In this document: positions 11,376 to 21,130 of the stretch, one piece after another
How the letters are laid out: every line of letters starts with the position of its first letter
Position numbering within the stretch: position 1 is the stretch's first letter
Assembly: GCF_950295315.1 (NCBI RefSeq)
Contig: NC_080164.1
Coordinates: 61,766,042-61,830,041, forward strand
Source of the DNA: Erinaceus europaeus
Taxonomy: Eukaryota; Chordata; Mammalia; Eulipotyphla; Erinaceidae
DNA: 64,000 nt
Direction of reading: 5' to 3'
Notes under the pieces: model-generated
Seen by the model: the letters and a program-made list of their open reading frames with translations, nothing else
Told to the model about the DNA's origin: nothing
The model's database searches: none
Made by a program: the position numbers and the translations under genes

Positions 11376-12503
11376 TAACCTTGAGATAATTAGTGTTTTC
11401 TTCATTTGTTGTTTCTGCATTTCTGATGACAATTCTTTCATACCCTTTACTCACTCCTGTGATTATTTCCCTAACTAGTGTTTGGTTGTTGACCTCATTA
11501 TTTTGTGCTTCAATCTTTGGGGTTTTTTAGCTGGACTGTTGTCCTGGTTCTTTTCTCTGATATTTTTTCTTGTTGGTTTAACCATTCTATATAGTATGTT
11601 ATGAGATCCCTCTCTCAGTACTTTTCAAATTACTGATCACTCTTGCCTGGATTGACTTGTGTCTAAGTAAGGTAATTAAAGAGCTCACAGCTGTGGAAAC
11701 TGACAGTTGTTTCAATATTATTTCAGTCCCTGAGTTGGAGTACAGTATAAAGCCTCTTTTTTTTTTTTGTTTTCTTCCCTGTAGGCTATGGGAGCCTGAG
11801 GATTTTAAAATTATAAATAGGCTTTTTAGCTTAATCCCTCACTGCTGACCAAGAGGTAAAGCAGGGTTGGGGAGAGATAATACAGTGGGTATGCAAAGAG
11901 AGTCTCACACCCCAAGGATCCAAAGCTCCAGGCTCAATTCAGCTTCTCTACCAAGCAGGGCAGCACTGCTGGCCCCTGTTAGTTTCTAAACAAGTCCCAT
12001 TTATAGTCTGTAGGTTCTGAGGCAACTATTCACTATTTTCTCATCAGGAGAACTACATGGAAAGGCTCCCACCACACAGCCCCACTGATCTACATCAAGG
12101 TGTAGATCTCCTGAGTTTCCTGGTTAGTTCTCTGTTCCCTGGTGTCAGCACAAGGCCTCCCCCCTGCTGCTCCAGCTTCTGAGGGCAGTAGCAATGGAGA
12201 CTCACAGTTGCCTTTGGTGAGTCTTAGGGCAGTCCTCTCCTCCCTTCAGCAGTCGTTTTGTTGGTGAAACAGACTGGAGGTGGTGTCTCAACTGGTAAAC
12301 TCCCAGACTGTTACCAGCCACCCAATCTCTCCCTAGGCTCCTCTCTGTCCACGAGTCACATGTGTTTGCACTCACTGGTGGTCTGGTGGGTTCCTGAAGT
12401 TGTTCTAGTCCTGCCTTGTTGCAGTCCCAGGTGGTCTCCCTTGGTATTCCAAGTTGACCCAAGAGAGGAGAGGAAACACAGCTGCTGCTGCTCCACAGCC
12501 CTG
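11376..12503 (-). mobile_element. L1-A: 5' part and probable 5'UTR
   Basis: 11376-11640 reads as further L1 body. 11640-12503 is GC-richer, non-coding and unclassified, consistent with an L1 5'UTR but not proven. The right boundary is set by the SINE-2 body resuming at about 12504. ORF1 is not recognisable, so the element is internally deleted or too diverged. Confidence 0.5.
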
Positions 12504-12590
12504 CCTCCAGAAGTCTTTGTCTCTATCTCCTCACCCCCTCTCAATTTCTCTCTGTCTCTATCCACTAATAAGTAAATATTTTTTAAAAAT
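12504..12590 (+). mobile_element. SINE-2, right part
   Basis: Resumes the SINE-2 broken at 6641: TCTCTATCTCCTCACCCCCT to the TAAGTAAATA tail. Its flanks ATGAACAATTA (6502) and ATGAGCAATTA (12591) form the target duplication. Confidence 0.75.
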
Positions 12591-12715
12591 ATGAGCAATT
12601 AAAAAACAATTTGTGCAAGTGACAAGTTAAAGTTCCCTCAGGCAGAGACGGGCAGTACATTTGGAACCACAGCCTTATAATACCTCAGAGTAGAGTTTCA
12701 TAAATGTTTTCTCTC
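12591..12715. repeat. Local tandem array, unit 6, right part
   Basis: Core continues with AACAATTTGTGCAAGTGACA, GGCAGAGACGGGCAGTACAT and CAGAGTAGAGTTTCAT. Confidence 0.7.
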
Positions 12716-13185
12716 CCTCTTTTAAGATTTTTATTTATTTATTAATGAGAAATATAGGAGGAAAGAGAGAGAACTAGGTATCACTCTGGTACATGTGCTG
12801 TCAGGGATTGAACTCATGCTTGAGAGTCCAGTGTTCTATCTACTGCTCCATCTTCCTGATCACCAAAGTTTCCAACATGGAGAGACACAATTGGGCTAAG
12901 AAAGCAGAATTATGGTTAGATAAATGATTTGCATGTCTAAGGCTCTGAGATAACAGCATCACCAAAAGCCAGAGGTGAACAGTGCTCAGGCAAAATAAAT
13001 AAATCCACAAATAATTAAAAAGTAAAATGGTCATGACTTCAGGAACAATTTGTGCAAGTAGCATGTCAAAATACACCAGGCAGAGATAGGGGCAGTGCAT
13101 TTAGCACCAAAGCCTTGCAAATAACATGTACTGACTTGCTCTGCTGTTGCCTTATGGATATGGTGTAGAGTTCATCTGAGAGTTT
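12716..13185. repeat. Local tandem array, unit 7
   Basis: Reverse SINE-4 (12716-12858), a short core lead, a SINE-3 (12893-13005), then the core AACAATTTGTGCAAGTAGCA ... CCTTGCAAATAACATGTACT. Confidence 0.72.
12893..13005 (+). mobile_element. SINE-3
   Basis: Diverged forward copy in array unit 7, same position as the copy at 4897. Confidence 0.7.
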
Positions 13186-13335
13186 GATGTGAGACAGGGA
13201 GAAAGAGAAAAAGTCAGAGCACCACTCTGGTAGATTCAGAGCTAAGGATCAAACCCTGTCCCCAGGCATGCAAGTCTAGTGCTGTCTGTGGAACAATATC
13301 CCATCTCCTGGTAGCTCTTAAAAGAAAGGGAAGCT
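13186..13335. repeat. Local tandem array, unit 8, truncated
   Basis: Reverse SINE-4 to about 13308, then only the start of the core (TAGCTCTTAAAAGAAAGGGA). The array ends here. Confidence 0.6.
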
Positions 13336-13434
13336 AAGCCTCAAGTAGCAACATGGAGGGACTTGCCCGAAGACTTCCCACTTGGGACTGAACTTGGTCA
13401 GGACTATGACTCTGCTACTGTAATGTACTGATTG

Positions 13435-13763
13435 TTAGAAATATGAGACACAAATGTGGCAAGTAGAGTCAGGTGTTTTAATGTGATGGGTGGGGGAGGG
13501 GGAAGTAAATGAGAGCCCCTACCTGGGGAGCTTAAGAAGCCCAGCTATATAGTAACCCTGGGAGCTTGAGAAGCATTGGATGGGGAAGGTGAGTGCCCAG
13601 CCAGGGGGAGCTTAGGAGCTTGTCCTGGGACAGGCTGGTGGGCCTTATATATGGTTCTGGTTCAAGGCTATTTTTGGCGGTGTAGGAAAGCTTGGTGGTC
13701 TTATAGGATTTATGATCCATTGAAGGACATTTCTGGTTGGATGTGTCTGGTACAGGCAGGAGC
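13435..13763 (-). mobile_element. LTR-like segment, left part
   Basis: The minus-strand end reads TATTTCTAACA with an ATTAAA shortly upstream, as in an LTR. It resumes after two inserted SINEs (14265 to about 14400). No internal viral sequence seen. Confidence 0.45.
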
Positions 13764-13777
13764 AAGATAAGTTTTTC

Positions 13778-14055
13778 TTTCTTTTTTTTACATTTATTCT
13801 CCTTTTGTTGCCCTTGTTGTTTTATTGTAGTAATTATTGTTGTTGTTATTGATGTTGTTGTTGTTGGATAGGACAGAGAGAAATGGAGAGAGGAGGGGAA
13901 GACAGAGAGGGGGAGAGAAAGATAAGACACCTGCAGGCCTGCTTCACCGCCTGTGAAGTGACTACCCTGCAGGTGGGGAGCCGGGGGCTGGAACTGGGAT
14001 CCTTGTGCTTGGCGGCACGTGCGCTTAACCCTCTGTGCTACTGCCCGGCTCCCTC
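13778..14055 (-). mobile_element. SINE-1 inserted in a SINE-2
   Basis: Reverse SINE-1. With the following SINE-2 it is flanked by the 14-bp duplication AAGATAAGTTTTTC (13764-13777 and 14251-14264). Confidence 0.9.
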
Positions 14056-14250
14056 TTTAAATTTTTATTTATTTTTGGATATATATAGAGAGAGGAGTTG
14101 AGGGGCCAGGGGAAAAAAGATAGAAAGAGATAGAGAGACACCTGCAGCCCTGCTTCACCACTCGTGAAGTTTTCCCACTGCAGGTCGGGACCAGGGGCTT
14201 GGTGCACTGTAATGTGTGCACTTAAGTAGGTGCGCCACCACCTCGCCTCT
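14056..14250 (-). mobile_element. SINE-2
   Basis: Reverse copy, host of the preceding SINE-1, sharing the 14-bp target duplication. Confidence 0.88.
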
Positions 14251-14264
14251 AAGATAAGTTTTTC

Positions 14265-14830
14265 CTGTATGAGTGAGGGATCTGTTTGTTCCCAGCACAT
14301 CCCCTTCAGTCTGTTTGAGTGAAATAGGTTCTTTCTATGAGGGTAGGGGTCAGGCCTCAGCAAATTTTCTTCACTGACTATATTTCTGTTGTAATGGAGT
14401 AAATCATTGATTAAAACTTCAAAAGATAATCTTCTATGTCAGCATTCTGGTAAAGAGAAAGTTTAATATCCTTCCACCCACTCACAAAGGTGGACAGAAC
14501 CTATGTGGTGTTGTAGATCAGGTGCTAAATCTCTACCAAATCATGGTGGGCCTTGCACAGGGGTGTGAGTCTAGTTGTTCACAACAAAGAAGATACACAA
14601 AAGGCAATGCTCCAGACAGAACTGGGAAAGAAGGTTCCTGAGAGCTCTTCCACTGAGTACGCCCTGGAGAAATGCTTCACAGTTTTCAGACTTAATAGAG
14701 GCCATGGAAGCCCGGGGAGGAGGCACACTTCTGGCCAGTTTCAAACCCTCCCAGAGCGCCCTCTCACAGGCATAATTATCTAGCAATTTGGTAAAGTATC
14801 CCTGCCACTCACCAAGATCACTGGAATTTG
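14265..14830. other. LTR-like remainder and unclassified sequence
   Basis: 14265 to about 14400 continues the LTR-like segment. 14400-14830 shows no recognised repeat or conserved coding sequence. A 76-codon frame at 14553 has no family resemblance I recognise. Confidence 0.4.
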
Positions 14831-14837
14831 ATTAATT

Positions 14838-14985
14838 TGGAAGAGAAAAATGAAAAAGAAAGAAAGGGAAAGAGACTGGGGGTGAGGTGGGGAGCGGGGA
14901 GACCTGCAGACTATCCCACAACTAGTAAAGACTTCCCACAGCAAGGGGGGACTGGAGCCTTGAACCTGGGTCCTTGTACTGGAAA
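14838..14985 (-). mobile_element. SINE-2, truncated
   Basis: Reverse body and part of the head, ending TTGAACCTGGGTCCTTGTAC. Confidence 0.7.
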
Positions 14986-14986
14986 T

Positions 14987-15300
14987 GTGGAATTGGTGAA
15001 CAAAAGCTATGACACCCAGGGTGCAGGAAAACAGAGTTTATTGGCACTGACCCAGAATTAGCTCACACTGTAAGTTCTGGACTCCACATTCTGATGGAGT
15101 TTCTCTTTTATACCATAACAGCACACAAAGAAAGGTAGGGTAATGATTAACAATTTTGGGGTGAGTGCAGTCAGTGAGAGGGAGGATGTGTAATCCTGGG
15201 GGTGGGGGAAAGGAGTAAAAGGTTAATAACTTGCTTAAAAGCCCTCAAGGTCTTGCAAACATGAGGAAATGGAGGGGGACTAAACCCGGAATTTGTCCTT
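14987..15300 (-). mobile_element. Solo LTR-like element
   Basis: Minus strand shows GGTATAAAAGAG (about 15117-15106), AATAAACTCTG (about 15042-15032) and a terminal CCACA at 14987. TATA, poly(A) and CA end in LTR spacing. The upstream limit is hidden by SINEs. Confidence 0.6.
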
Positions 15301-15301
15301 T

Positions 15302-15722
15302 ATTTTTATTTTTTAATTTTTTATCTTTAATATTTGTTAGATAGAGACAGTCAGAAATTGAGAGGGAAGGGGGTGATAGAGAGGGGCCAGGCAGTGGTGC
15401 ACCTGGTCAAGTGTACATACTATAGTGCACAAGGACCTGGGTTCAATCCCTTGGTCCCCACCTGCAGGGGGAAAGCTTCATGAGTGGTGAAGCAATGCTG
15501 TGGTGTCTCTCTCTCTCCCTCTCTTTCTCAATTTCTCTGTCTCTATCCAATAGTATATAAATAAAATTTAAGGAAAAAATAGAGGGAGAGAGACAGAGAG
15601 ACACCTCCATCCTTGCTTCACCACTCATGACGCTTTTCCCCTGCAGGTGGGGACCAGGGGCTCGAACCCAGGTCTTTGCACACTCTAATGTGTACATTTA
15701 ACCAGGTGCACCACCACCAGGA
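15302..15722 (-). mobile_element. SINE-2 split by a forward SINE-2
   Basis: Reverse SINE-2 (15302-15379 and 15579-15722) interrupted by a forward SINE-2 at 15380-15578. Confidence 0.85.
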
Positions 15723-15850
15723 CATTTATTTATTTACCAGAGGACTGATCATCTCTGGTTTATGATGGTGTGGGGGATTGAACCTGGGACTTTGGAGCCT
15801 CAGGCATGAGAATCTCTTTGCATAACCATTATGCTATCTACCCCCACCTG
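15723..15850 (-). mobile_element. SINE-3
   Basis: Reverse copy with an ATTT tail: CCAGAGGACTGATCATCTCT to CATTATGCTATCTACCCCC. Confidence 0.88.
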
Positions 15851-15890
15851 AATTTGTCTTTCAGACTGGTTACAAATATTGGAAATTTTT

Positions 15891-15929
15891 GGAGCTCCAG
15901 TGGCGCAATCAGCGCACAGTACTTATATG
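15891..15929 (+). pseudogene. tRNA-Ile(UAU) 5'-half retropseudogene, tailless
   Basis: GCTCCAGTGGCGCAATC (15894) and GTACTTATA (about 15918) match the 5' half of intron-containing tRNA-Ile-UAU through the anticodon. GGTT of the D loop is missing. The 39-nt insert is flanked by a perfect 19-bp duplication ACAAATATTGGAAATTTTT (15872-15890 and 15930-15948). It has no poly(A) tail. Confidence 0.8.
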
Positions 15930-16114
15930 ACAAATATTGGAAATTTTTATACATTACTTCAGTACATGGCAACTTGTGCACTTTACTGGTTGTGGTACCA
16001 CCTGGTCCCTATGCTCCCTTATTTATTATCTTCTGTGTTTTATATTTTTCCAAATGATTTTATCAGAGAAATAATGGTTTTACAGGACAGTTGTTGGTAC
16101 ATGAACAATTTTCT

Positions 16115-16300
16115 TTTCTTTCCTTTTTTTGTTTTGCTTGATAGTGACATATAAAGATCGAGAGGGAGGTGGGTAGAGAGGAGAGATAGAGATACACCTG
16201 CAGCACTGCTTCAACTCTTATGAAGTTTCCCCCTGTAGGGCTTGAACCCTGGTCTTTGTACATGGTAACATGGCTCTACCAGGTGCTCCAAAGCCTGGTC
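16115..16300 (-). mobile_element. SINE-2, diverged
   Basis: Reverse copy: CACCTGCAGCACTGCTTCAA through CCAGGTGCTCC. Confidence 0.75.
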
Positions 16301-16307
16301 TCGTGTA

Positions 16308-16393
16308 GTTACACCTACAGACCTGCTTCACTGCCTGTGAAGTGACTCCCCTGCAAGTGGGGAGCTGGGGGCTTGAACTGGGATCCTTATGCC
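16308..16393 (-). mobile_element. SINE-1 fragment
   Basis: Reverse middle portion only (ACCTGCTTCACTGCCTGTGA ... GGGATCCTTATGCC). Confidence 0.8.
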
Positions 16394-16571
16394 TTTTTTT
16401 TTTTTAAAATCTCCCCTTGATAGAAATATGCACACCACGTATTTTCTGTCTTATGTAGCATTTTATTAACAAAAGGTTTTGGTGCCCGTTATGTGACCTA
16501 AGTTCATTATTGGTGTTAACTCATTTGATTCTCTTAAAAGCCTCAGGAATTTTTAGATAAACAAACTGAGG

Positions 16572-16722
16572 CTGTGGTTCAGGAGGTGGTGCATTAGACT
16601 CTCAAGTGTGAGGTCCTGAATTCAATCCCCTGGCAGCACATGTACCAGAGTGATGTCCGGTTCTTTCTCTCTCTCCCCCTATCTTTCTCATAAATAAATA
16701 AAATCTTAAAAAAAAAAAAGGA
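16572..16722 (+). mobile_element. SINE-4
   Basis: Forward copy: TTCAGGAGGTGGTGCATTAG ... AGTGATGTCCGGTTCTTTCT, AAATAAATAAAATCTT tail. Confidence 0.88.
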
Positions 16723-16743
16723 AAGAAAAAAAGAAAAGAAACT

Positions 16744-17270
16744 GAGACCTAAGATGACCTCACCAGTGTGTCCAGGAACCACACCTCTCCAGAGTTACTA
16801 GGGAAAGACAGAAACAGGCTGAGAGTAATGGATCAACCTGCCAAAAATCATGTTTAGCAGAGAAGCAATTATAAAAGCCAGAACTCCCACCTTCTACACC
16901 CCAAAAATAACTTTGGTTCATTCTCCCAGAGGGGGAGAAATGTTAGGGGAAGATGACCAGAGGGCTCTGAATTCCAATAGTATCAGGAACCAGCGAGAAG
17001 AGGAAAAAAGGAAGGACATTCAGAAGTAGTAATAGATGTAGATGTGACTTAGAAAGGAAGAGAAGGCAGGACCATGCGGGGGGGAAGGCAAATAAGTATA
17101 AATATAGTTATAGAAATAATAGTCCATATCTATGACTCTGGGAAAAATTGCAGTTTCCAATGGAGGGAATGGGGACACAAAACTCTGGTGGTGGGAAAAG
17201 TGCGGAATTATATCTGTCACCTCATAGTTTAGTAAATCAACATTGTCAGTAATAAAATTAAAAAAAATAA
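16744..17270 (+). mobile_element. L1 3' region, Y variant
   Basis: GATGACCTCACCAGTGTGTC ... GGAATGGGGACACAAAACTC, with the TAATAAAATTAAAAAAAATA tail. Same variant at 41655 and, reversed, at 56700. Confidence 0.7.
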
Positions 17271-17349
17271 ATAAAAGAAGAAAGTACAAAAAACTGAGGC
17301 CTAGGAGCTAAGTAGTTGGTTCGGGTGATTGAGCTGGAAAGTGAATTGA

Positions 17350-17845
17350 GTAAGGGAGAGCTCACAATCATAGCCACTGACACCTGCTGTCATCCAATGG
17401 AATTTTAAGAATATGTGAACATGAACAGCATACATGTCTGAGTCTTTGCTAGCTTGTGCAAAAACCCAAATATGAGTTCTTAGTTATAACTCATGTTAGA
17501 GCAGAAATATGAGAACTGTTCTTCATAGGATGTCTAATTCCAAAGTAATTACTTTTTTGTTGTTGTTATTGTTGACATATTTATGTGAGAGGGAGAGAAA
17601 GAGAGAACTGAAGCTTCTTCCAATGTGGTGGAAACTGGGCTTGAATCTGGGTCACATACATAGGAAAGCTGCACACTACCCAAGTGAATTATTTTGCTAA
17701 GCCCAAATGGCACAATGGTCATCTTTGAAATTTTGAAAAAGGGTCTGGTAAGAGCTCTAAATTCATTAACTTTATTTACTTATTTGCCTCCAGCATTATC
17801 AGTGATAACCTGCCTGCACCAGGAATCCACTGCTTCTGGATGCCA
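17350..17845. other. Mostly unclassified sequence
   Basis: 17548-17703 resembles a diverged reverse SINE. The rest shows no recognised element or gene. Confidence 0.4.
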
Positions 17846-17846
17846 T

Positions 17847-18116
17847 TTTTTTTTAATCCCTTTTGTTGCCCTTGTTTTATTGTTGTTGTGGTTATTATTG
17901 TTGTTGCTGTCATTATTGTTGGATAGGACAGAGAAATCGAGAGAGGAGGGAAAGACAGAGGAAGGGGAAAGAAAGATAGACACCTGCAGACCTGCTTCAC
18001 CACCTATGAAGCGATTCCTCTGCAGGTGGGGAGCTGGGGGCTCTAACCCATATCCTTAAGCCAGTCCTTGCATTTGGTGCCACGTGCGCTTAACCCACTG
18101 TGCTGCCACCCAGCAC
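17847..18116 (-). mobile_element. SINE-1
   Basis: Reverse complete copy, ending GCGCTTAACCCACTGTGC. Confidence 0.92.
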
Positions 18117-18139
18117 CCATGAACTTTATTTTTTAAAAC

Positions 18140-18400
18140 TTAATTTTTTGCTTCCAGGTTTATTGCTGGGGCTTAATGCCCTCACTACGAATTCACTGCT
18201 CCTAGAGACCATGTTTTTTTCATTGTTGCTGCTGCGGCTGCTGTTGGACAGAAAGAAAAGGAAAACAAAGACACCTGCAGACCTGCTTCACCGCTTGGTA
18301 ATCGACCCCCTTCAGGTAGGGAAGGGGCTTGAACTGGGATCCTTGCGAGGTCCTTGCACTTAGTGCTACGTGCCCTTAACCCGATGCTCCACACCCTGAA
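18140..18400 (-). mobile_element. SINE-1, long subtype
   Basis: Reverse copy with the extra 3' module (TTATTGCTGGGGCTTAATGC) and a shortened body. Confidence 0.82.
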
Positions 18401-18454
18401 TTTATTAAGTTTTTATCTCATTTGAACCCGAACACCTCCTATGCAGGTTTTTTT

Positions 18455-18770
18455 TAAGATCTTTAAAAATATTTATTTCCTTTTTGTTGCCCTTGTTTTT
18501 ATTGTTGTTGTTGTTTTATTTATTCCCTTTTGTTGCCCTTGTTTTATTGTTGTTGTAGTTGTTGTTGTTGGATAGGACAGAGAGAAATGGAGAGAGGAGG
18601 GGAAGACAGAGAGGGGGAGAGAAAGACAGACACCTGCAGACCTACCTGCTTCACTGCCTGTGAAGTGACTCTGTTGCAGGTAGGGAGCCAGGGACTTGAA
18701 CCGGGATCCTCACGCCGGTCCTTGTGCTTTGTGCCACATGCACTTAACCCGCTGTGCTACCGCCTGACTC
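18455..18770 (-). mobile_element. SINE-1
   Basis: Reverse copy. The tail region is partly duplicated (CCCTTTTGTTGCCCTTG occurs twice). Confidence 0.9.
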
Positions 18771-18784
18771 CTTGCAGGTTCTCT

Positions 18785-18985
18785 CCCTCTCTCTCTCTCT
18801 TTTTTTTTTTTTTTTTTTTTTACTTATCATTGGATAGCGATAGAAAGAAATTGAGAGAAGGGATAGGGAGGGGAAAGAGACAGAGAGATACCTGCAGCCC
18901 TGCTTCACCACTTGTGAAGCTTTCCCCCTGCAGGTGGGGACTAGGGGCTTGAACCTGGGTCCTTGTACACTGTAATGTGTGTTCT
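18785..18985 (-). mobile_element. SINE-2, left part
   Basis: Reverse copy broken by the next SINE-1. The head resumes at 19285-19312. Confidence 0.88.
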
Positions 18986-18986
18986 T

Positions 18987-19267
18987 TTTTTTTATTTATT
19001 ATTTTATTTTATTTATTCCTTTTTGTTGCCCTTCTTGTTTTATTGTTGTAGTTATTATTGTTGTTGTCGTTGTTGGATAGGACAGAGAGAAATGGATAGA
19101 GGAGGGGAAGACAGAGAGGAGGAGAGAAAGACACCTGCAGACCTGCTTCACCGCTTGTGAAGCGACTCCCCTGCAGGTGGGGAGCCGGGGTTCGAACCGG
19201 GATCCTTATGCCGGTCCTTGTGCTTTGTGCCACCTGCGCTTAACCCGCTGCGCTACAGCCCGACTCC
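18987..19267 (-). mobile_element. SINE-1 inserted in SINE-2
   Basis: Reverse complete copy with a 17-bp duplication CTGTAATGTGTGTTCTT (18970-18986 and 19268-19284). Confidence 0.95.
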
Positions 19268-19344
19268 CTGTAATGTGTGTTCTTAACCAGTTGTGCCACC
19301 ACCTGGCCCCCAAGAGGTTCTCTTTTAAAAAAATTTTTTTACTG

Positions 19345-19555
19345 GTGGCCGGATGGTGGGGCACCTGGCTGAGCACACATGATACAGTGCACAAAGACCC
19401 GGGTTCAAGCCCCTGGTCCCCACCTGCAGAGGGAAGACTTCACAAGTGGTGAAACAGAGCTGCAAGTGTCTCTCTGTCTCTTCCCTCTCTATATTCCCCT
19501 TCCTTTTGATTTCTGGCTGTCTTTATCAAATCAATAAAGATAATAAATTTAAAAA
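19345..19555 (+). mobile_element. SINE-2
   Basis: Forward complete copy: GGCCGGATGGTGGGGCACCT ... TCTTTATCAAATCAATAAAG. Confidence 0.9.
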
Positions 19556-19577
19556 AATTAACAAAAAGTCTTTTCTA

Positions 19578-19765
19578 GGGGCCAGGCAGTGGTGTACTGG
19601 GTTCAGCACAAATAGTACAAAGTACAAGTACCTACACAACCCCAAGCTGCCTACTAGTGGGGGGGGGGTCACTTCACAAGCGATGAAGGTCTGCAGGTGT
19701 GTCTCTTTCCCTTATAATCTCCCCCTTCCCTCTCAATTTCTGTCCTAACCAATAAAAAAAAAAAA
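19578..19765 (+). mobile_element. SINE-2/SINE-1-like copy
   Basis: SINE-2 head (GGGGCCAGGCAGTGGTGTAC) with a SINE-1-like body and an A-rich tail. Confidence 0.75.
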
Positions 19766-19777
19766 AGGAAAAAATGA

Positions 19778-20912
19778 CCGCCAGATACTTTAATGATGAC
19801 TCTCTAGTCACTATCAGGCCACCCCATCAGCTGAGGCCCTATTCCGGGAGTCCTGAGATTCCCAGACAGACATGATGGGCCTAGACCTCGAATAAATCCC
19901 TCTCTCCATTGCTACCGGTCATTCCTATCAGGAACAACACAATAGACCCCTTTGTGAGCCCCCATAGGAACTTGCCCTCAGCTTGGATCAACAACGGTAG
20001 ACTGTTCCATCCTCTGAAGGGAGGCTGGACAACATACTCTATGCTACACCTGAGGAAGATGGGTCCTGATACTGGGGCAGCTTGGAACATTCCTACTCAT
20101 GACCACAGAATGTGAGCTCAGATCTACAGGGATGCAGAGGTCACATAGGCTTCTGAATATGGGCTGAATATGGGCCCCAGATCAGATCAAATCGATTGGG
20201 TTTACAGTCAACAATATTTATACCCCTTTCCCATATTAAGGAGCTACTCTTTTCCCTGATCCAGCTTTCTGGTCCTTTTTCCAGCCATGACGTTATCTCC
20301 CCAGATAGTAACTTGGATCCACCCACATATCAGATTTCAGGCTCATGGAAAACAAATAAACACACACACACAAAGACCCTAAAATACTAGTATAGCCACA
20401 AGCCTTTTGGAATATAGCTAAAATATGCCTACTAGCTATCTACAAAATGGAGATAGCCCTCCCCCCCAACTCTTCCTCTGCACTATTTCAGCCTTTAAGT
20501 TCATGATTAGCCAACAATTTATTTGGCTTGATATGTTAACTCCCTTTTCTGCTACCAGGTTTCAGATGCTAGCATGATGTCAAGCAGACTTCCCTGGACA
20601 GATAACCCCACCAATGTGTCCTGGAGCTCTGATTCCCCAGAACCCCAGGGAAAGAGAGAGAAAAGCTGGGAGTATGGATCAACCTGCCAATGCCCATGTT
20701 CAGTGGGGAAGCAATTAAAGAAGCCAGACCTTTCCACATTCTGCATCCCACAATGACCTTGGGTCCATACTTCCAGAGGGTTAAACAATAGGAAAGCTAT
20801 CAAGGGAGGGGATGGGATATGGAGTTCTGGTGGTGGGAATTGTGTGGAGTTGTACCCCTCTTATCCTATGGTTTTGTCAGTGTTTCCTTTTTATAAATAA
20901 AGTAAAATTAAA
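19778..20912 (+). mobile_element. L1-B-related 3' element, longest Y copy
   Basis: About 1.13 kb ending GTCAGTGTTTCCTTTTTATA, AATAAAGTAAAATT and A-run. The 3' half matches the Y segment. Its 5' portion (from GACCGCCAGATACTTTAATG) differs from the X segment joined to Y at 8690 and 51770. Confidence 0.75.
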
Positions 20913-20974
20913 AAAAAAGAAATGGTGGCCAGGAGCAGTGATAACCATGGAGGTAAAAAAAAATTTTTTTTTTA

Positions 20975-21130
20975 TCTATTCTGGAAGAGATTTTATTTAC
21001 TTATTAATGAGAAAAATAAGAGGAGAGAAAGAACCAGACATCACTACAGTACATGTGCTACTGGGGATTGAACTCAGGACCTCACGCTCAGAAGTCAGTG
21101 CTTTATCCACTGAGTCACCTCTTGGACCAT
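20975..21130 (-). mobile_element. SINE-4
   Basis: Reverse copy: TTATTAATGAGAAAAATAAG ... GGATTGAACTCAGGACCTCA. Confidence 0.88.

Larger units (their letters stand above)
16490..17350 (-). repeat. MIR, interrupted
   Basis: GTTAACTCATTTGATTCTCT to AAACAAACTGAGG (16517-16571), then AAACTGAGGCCTAGGAGCTA (17289). This matches ancient MIR in reverse. A SINE-4 and a Y-variant element are inserted at the AAACTGAGG site. Confidence 0.65.

Noticed and set aside
1..21130. Exons of NT5DC4, the human neighbour on this side
   Set aside because: No frame or exon-like segment resembling a 5'-nucleotidase domain protein was seen; it may lie further left.
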